Positions 60,563-64,000 of a DNA stretch of 64,000 nt are shown piece by piece. The DNA is taken from positions 29,344,913 through 29,408,912 of the forward strand of contig NC_046677.1 of the NCBI RefSeq assembly GCF_003369915.1. The letters run 5' to 3'. How positions within the stretch are numbered: position 1 is the first letter of the stretch; the number at the start of each line of letters is the position of its first letter. Origin of the DNA: Drosophila miranda. Lineage: Eukaryota > Arthropoda > Insecta > Diptera > Drosophilidae. The translations under genes were made by a program, and so were the position numbers. Below the pieces are notes generated by a model, which was not told where the DNA came from, ran no database searches, and saw nothing but the letters and a program-made list of their open reading frames with translations.

Positions 60563-63500
60563 CTACTCCTGGGCATGGCGCTTGGACAGCAGATTCACGT
60601 CGGTCAGATACTGGTTCTTCTCGATGTTGTGTGGCCCCGGACCCGTCGGCATGCGCTCGTGCAGGAGATGGAAGGAGTTGCGCAGATCCTCGAGCGAGTC
60701 GGCAAGGCCCTTTTTTATGTTGGCAAACTCGCTGGACATCAGCGACAGTTTACCCAGCAGGAAGTTCAGGTTCTCGTCCATATCGATCATGTGCTTCTTT
60801 GTCTCCTCCACCTTGCCGCCCAGACCCATCATTGTGGCCAAGGTGCTGTTTATGTAGCCATCGGAAGCGGCCTGAATGATGCTCAGCAGATCCCTGCTTT
60901 GGCTAATTTCACTGGACATGATCTCGATTCGATGCCACACCTGCGTAAGCTCCGTATCCAGCAGCCCGCTAATGTTGCGAGTCGTCTCCTGCTGACCACT
61001 GACCACGGCCCCATCCAGAGCAGTAAATCGTGTGTTGAGCACAGCCTTCAAGTCGGTCACCTGTTCCTCCAAAAGCTTGCTAACCCGCTGCACAATCTGC
61101 AGGGTGCCGAACTCCACCTTACGTTGCATGTCTAGCACCACCTCCGAATTGGTCATCAAGATGTTATTGAACTTGCCCAACGCCTCGAAACCATCGTTCA
61201 GCTTGCTGTTGCTCTCGTTCGCGGAAGCAAAGAATGCCTGGATATTGGCCTCAGTCTGCTGCAAACGTTCCGTCGTCTGGGTCAAAGCTATAAGAAATAC
61301 ATACATAAACATTAGATTATATTCATGCTGTTATAAGTGTGCAGTGCACATAAGGAAGTTGGATCAGCTTCAGAAGGGAGCTTTCAATTTTTAAGGGTGT
61401 TTAATCTACTTATGTTCGAAAGTATTAGATTTGAAGATTCTACCAACCTGTTTGCTGACCAGAAACAGTCTCGCTCTTCAGTTTGGCCAGTGCATTCATT
61501 GTATCATTATTCAACTCTTGGATGTACGCTCGGTCCTTCTCATTGAGGCCAACAGGAGCAGCTGGAGGTGGAGCATCGCTCAGTTTGGCCACCTGACCAC
61601 CCAAAGCATTGAGACGTTCCAGAAGCTGCGCCTCAAACTCATCGTTCTTTGGCGGAGCTGCAGTAGTGACGCTGGATGAGTGCTGCTGGAGCTTCGCCTC
61701 GATCTGAGTGAGCAGTTCGGTGGCCTTGGGCATGCTGTCGAAGTTCTTTTGGGTCTGGGCGGCTGCCTGTTTGCTGCTGTCCAGCAGAGAGACCACACTC
61801 GATGAGAGTTTCTGGATCTCCTCGAGGAGCTGCTTGTTCAGCCGCTGCTGCTCCTTGACAAACTCATTGGGAATGGCCGCTGGTGCTGGGGCAGCCGCAA
61901 TCAAATTGGCATTAGCTGGAGGACGCTTAAAGCACTCGTCGTTCTCCCGCATCCATTTGAACATGTGCTCGGTAGCCTGATTAAACCGATCCGACTGGGC
62001 ATTGTACTTCTCCTCTTGCTGGATGGAATGTGGGATTAAGGGCGAGGCCTGTGGTTAATGTCTCCGACTCACCGTGATGAGCATGGTCTCGATCTGGCTG
62101 ACCCGCTCGTCTAGCCTTCCGAATATCCCATTGATGGGCTCCAGACTCTTCTGGCCTTTTTGCAGCGACTGCAGGGCCTTCTTCAGCAGCTCCCCCAGGG
62201 CACGCTCTCGATGCTCGTGCCGTTCCAGCTTATTGTCGAGCTGGTTGTACGAATAGATCAGCGACTGAATGGTGCCGCGCAGTTCCTCATTGCTGGAACG
62301 AGGCAGCGGACAAGGAGTTTTGCTTAAAATTAGCTTCGCTCTCACTCATTAATCATCTGGGTGGGAGGCCGCTGGCAGTGCCTGTGCCTCTGCCGCCACC
62401 ACCATTGTATCTATAAATATTGAAGGGCCGCACTCCCATTCCCATTCCAATTCCCACTCTTAATTTCCATTTCGATTGCGATCGTGAATGGTTCTCCCGG
62501 CTCAGGGTCAGGAACCCTGTTTAGTTTCTGTTTGTGTGAAATGCATTGATGCTGATGGATATGCCGGAGCGAGAGCATAGATAGGAGTGATTCGGGGCGG
62601 TGTAGGGGTAGGGGGAGATGCGACTGCCTAAGTGCCTGGCACACATGCCGCTCTATCCCACTCCCGATTCCCATTTGCATGAAGTGTCTGCAGTTAGAGA
62701 GATGCAGTAAAAACATGCCTCGGCCCCGGCCCCGGCCCCGGGTCCGAAAATAAACAAACAAATAAGCGGAACAGAAACAGACGGACGTACAAACGTACGA
62801 GAAGACAGCCGGACGGACGGAACATCTTCGTTTCTTCAGAAGGCACTAGCCATTAGGGAGGCCAGCGCCTGGGACTGCGTGTGGATGCAGGGGACGTGGA
62901 TTGGACTGGGGATGGGGATGGACAGCCGCCGACACGGAGTTGATGTCTTGCATATTTCGCATAAAAATTCCCCATGGATAAGGCCCAATCCCATATCCTG
63001 AATGAAGTGCGAACGAATTTGTGTGACATGTGTCAAAGTCCCCGAGTATTCAGTTTTCTTTTCTGTTCAAAAGTTAGGCATCCAATTACAGCTCTTTTAA
63101 TGATTTGGGATCTGAGATTTATTCTTTTTCTGGATTTCTCCGGATTATCCTAAATAAAAACTAAATCTTTTTCAATTTTATATAAGCTGCATAGACATTA
63201 GGCTTTTATTTGGAGGATTTAAGGCATTGAAATCTAATAAAATATTGAGTATTAAATCAAATAAATTTCAATGATAGGAAAATCCCTAATTATAAAGAAG
63301 TTTACAACAAAGAATTATTATGATAAGTTGATAAATCGAATTAAAGATTTGTTAAAGGCAAATATTTATAGAGAACAAGATGAGAACGAACCTACATACG
63401 TAAATATTTGTCTTTTAGAAATGTCCCATTGAATATCAAGGTATGCTATAAAATATACGGATAATAAACAATATATGTACTTACGTGACGGGCATCGCAG

Positions 63501-63576
63501 TTGTCGTTTGCCATTGCGATAGTAGAGCAATTAAAGCTAGGAATACTAATTGGAGTGTTCGACTTCCCCTGGCCAT
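60563..63576 (-). CDS. secreted coiled-coil protein, not recognised
   Basis: Four exons on the minus strand (63576-63485, 62292-62073, 62018-61448, 61287-60563) join in phase into 535 residues. Exon 1 encodes a clear signal peptide ([20 protein letters not shown]) and ends in phase 2, matching the exon-2 acceptor. The remainder is almost entirely heptad-rich helix ([53 protein letters not shown]) broken by an Ala/Pro-rich segment at about 135-155. There is no transmembrane helix near the C-terminus. Length and layout recall the stalk of fibrinogen-related or other extracellular trimeric proteins, but no globular domain follows. The function is unknown to me. The exon-1 join rests on phase, splice signals and the signal peptide. 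Confidence 0.75.
62293..63484 (-). other. first intron of the secreted coiled-coil gene
   Basis: The 1.2-kb intron lies between the signal-peptide exon and the coiled-coil exons. It has a GGCCCC-type repeat at 62720-62740 and AT-rich sequence from 63,050. An alternative Met (MIND) just upstream at about 62360 would remove the signal peptide and is less likely. Confidence 0.6.
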
Positions 63577-64000
63577 GATGCAGTAGTGCGTGGCTCTGAT
63601 GATCTGGTCTGATCTGATCCGATATGATCTTTAAATAGGATGCAGCTATGCAGATTCGAGTAGTGGAGTGCAATCCACAGCGTATTCTGTGCAGAGTCGA
63701 GAGGAAACTGAATCAATGGAAATTTAAAATAAATTGAAATGGCGCCGCGCCGCGCCGTTTTGCCATTGTGTATCCGGGTGGTAGTTATAAGCCAAACATT
63801 TCCTTATTAATTACAGCTAAAATGCCAAAATGCGAACAATTTATGGCCGATGCAAGCCAAAAATGCAATATTTAGGGGTCTATTATTGGGACGGGACCGG
63901 GGAAGAAACAAATAAATAAAGTCATTCCAAAAGATTTGCAAACAAAGCGCATGGGTTCCTTGTCGGATCGGATTCATTGTGTGGTTGGTTAGACCTCGCT
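63577..64000. other. upstream region of the coiled-coil gene
   Basis: It should contain that gene's promoter. A GATCTGATCTGATC-like repeat lies at 63600-63630 and a GCGCCGCGCCGCGCCG tract at 63740-63757. No coding evidence to the window end. Confidence 0.4.

Noticed and set aside
1-64000. tRNA, rRNA, CRISPR or bacterial-type operon signals
   Set aside because: None were seen on either strand. Small RNAs such as miRNAs cannot be excluded without folding and expression data.

Overview
This is a nuclear genomic window from a fruit fly (Drosophila). The evidence is the insect-type introns (many of 55-70 bases with GTRAGT donors and pyrimidine-rich acceptors), the fly core-promoter motifs (Motif 1 GGTCACACT, Motif 6-like GTATATTT, DRE TATCGATA), and a gene set matching the block I remember from D. 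melanogaster 21E-F (Pino, TBC1D23/CG4552, Iris, MFS3, Nsun4, Vps29, Tfb4, capt). Long, microsatellite-rich introns and divergent proteins suggest a species outside the melanogaster subgroup, possibly the obscura group. That placement is inference. There are no operons, CRISPR arrays or bacterial features. Most small open frames are chance.

Layout. 1-3659 (+): 3' part of a TPR gene resembling CFAP70 (ciliary). 4110-5116 (+): an R7BP-like anchor for RGS7-family proteins. 7281-20511 (-): pinocchio, a zinc-finger gene with an 11.5-kb intron. 21449-23958 (+): TBC1D23. 24421-26016 (-): Iris, a host gene derived from an insect retroviral envelope. 27350-33538 (+): a five-exon probable neuropeptide precursor with many dibasic sites. 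39528-43231 (+): an SLC17-type transporter (MFS3). 43.2-45.2 kb: a repeat-rich gap. 45241-46417 (-): a TOX-family HMG-box gene with an in-frame TAG before its conserved Cys-rich tail. 46490-47739: an inverted-repeat element whose two ends carry the promoter motifs of TOX and of the next gene. 47776-49290 (+): Nsun4. 49434-50556 (-): Tfb4. 50687-51235 (+): Vps29. 51728-55948 (-): capulet, including a long N-terminal isoform. 58.1-58.9 kb: relatives of the 46.5-kb element. 59297-60265 (+): a NUS1 homologue (Tango14). 60563-63576 (-): a secreted coiled-coil protein I do not recognise.

The genes are independent units, mostly housekeeping (TFIIH, retromer, actin turnover, dolichol synthesis, mitochondrial rRNA methylation, trans-Golgi trafficking). 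Between them lie tissue-specific ones (neuropeptide precursor, R7BP, ciliary protein). Three arrangements stand out. Tfb4 and Vps29 share a 130-base bidirectional promoter. TOX and Nsun4 diverge from opposite ends of one inverted-repeat element. TBC1D23/Iris and Vps29/capt converge with nearly touching poly(A) signals. I joined exons by hand from splice sites and reading phase. No alignment or expression data were available.
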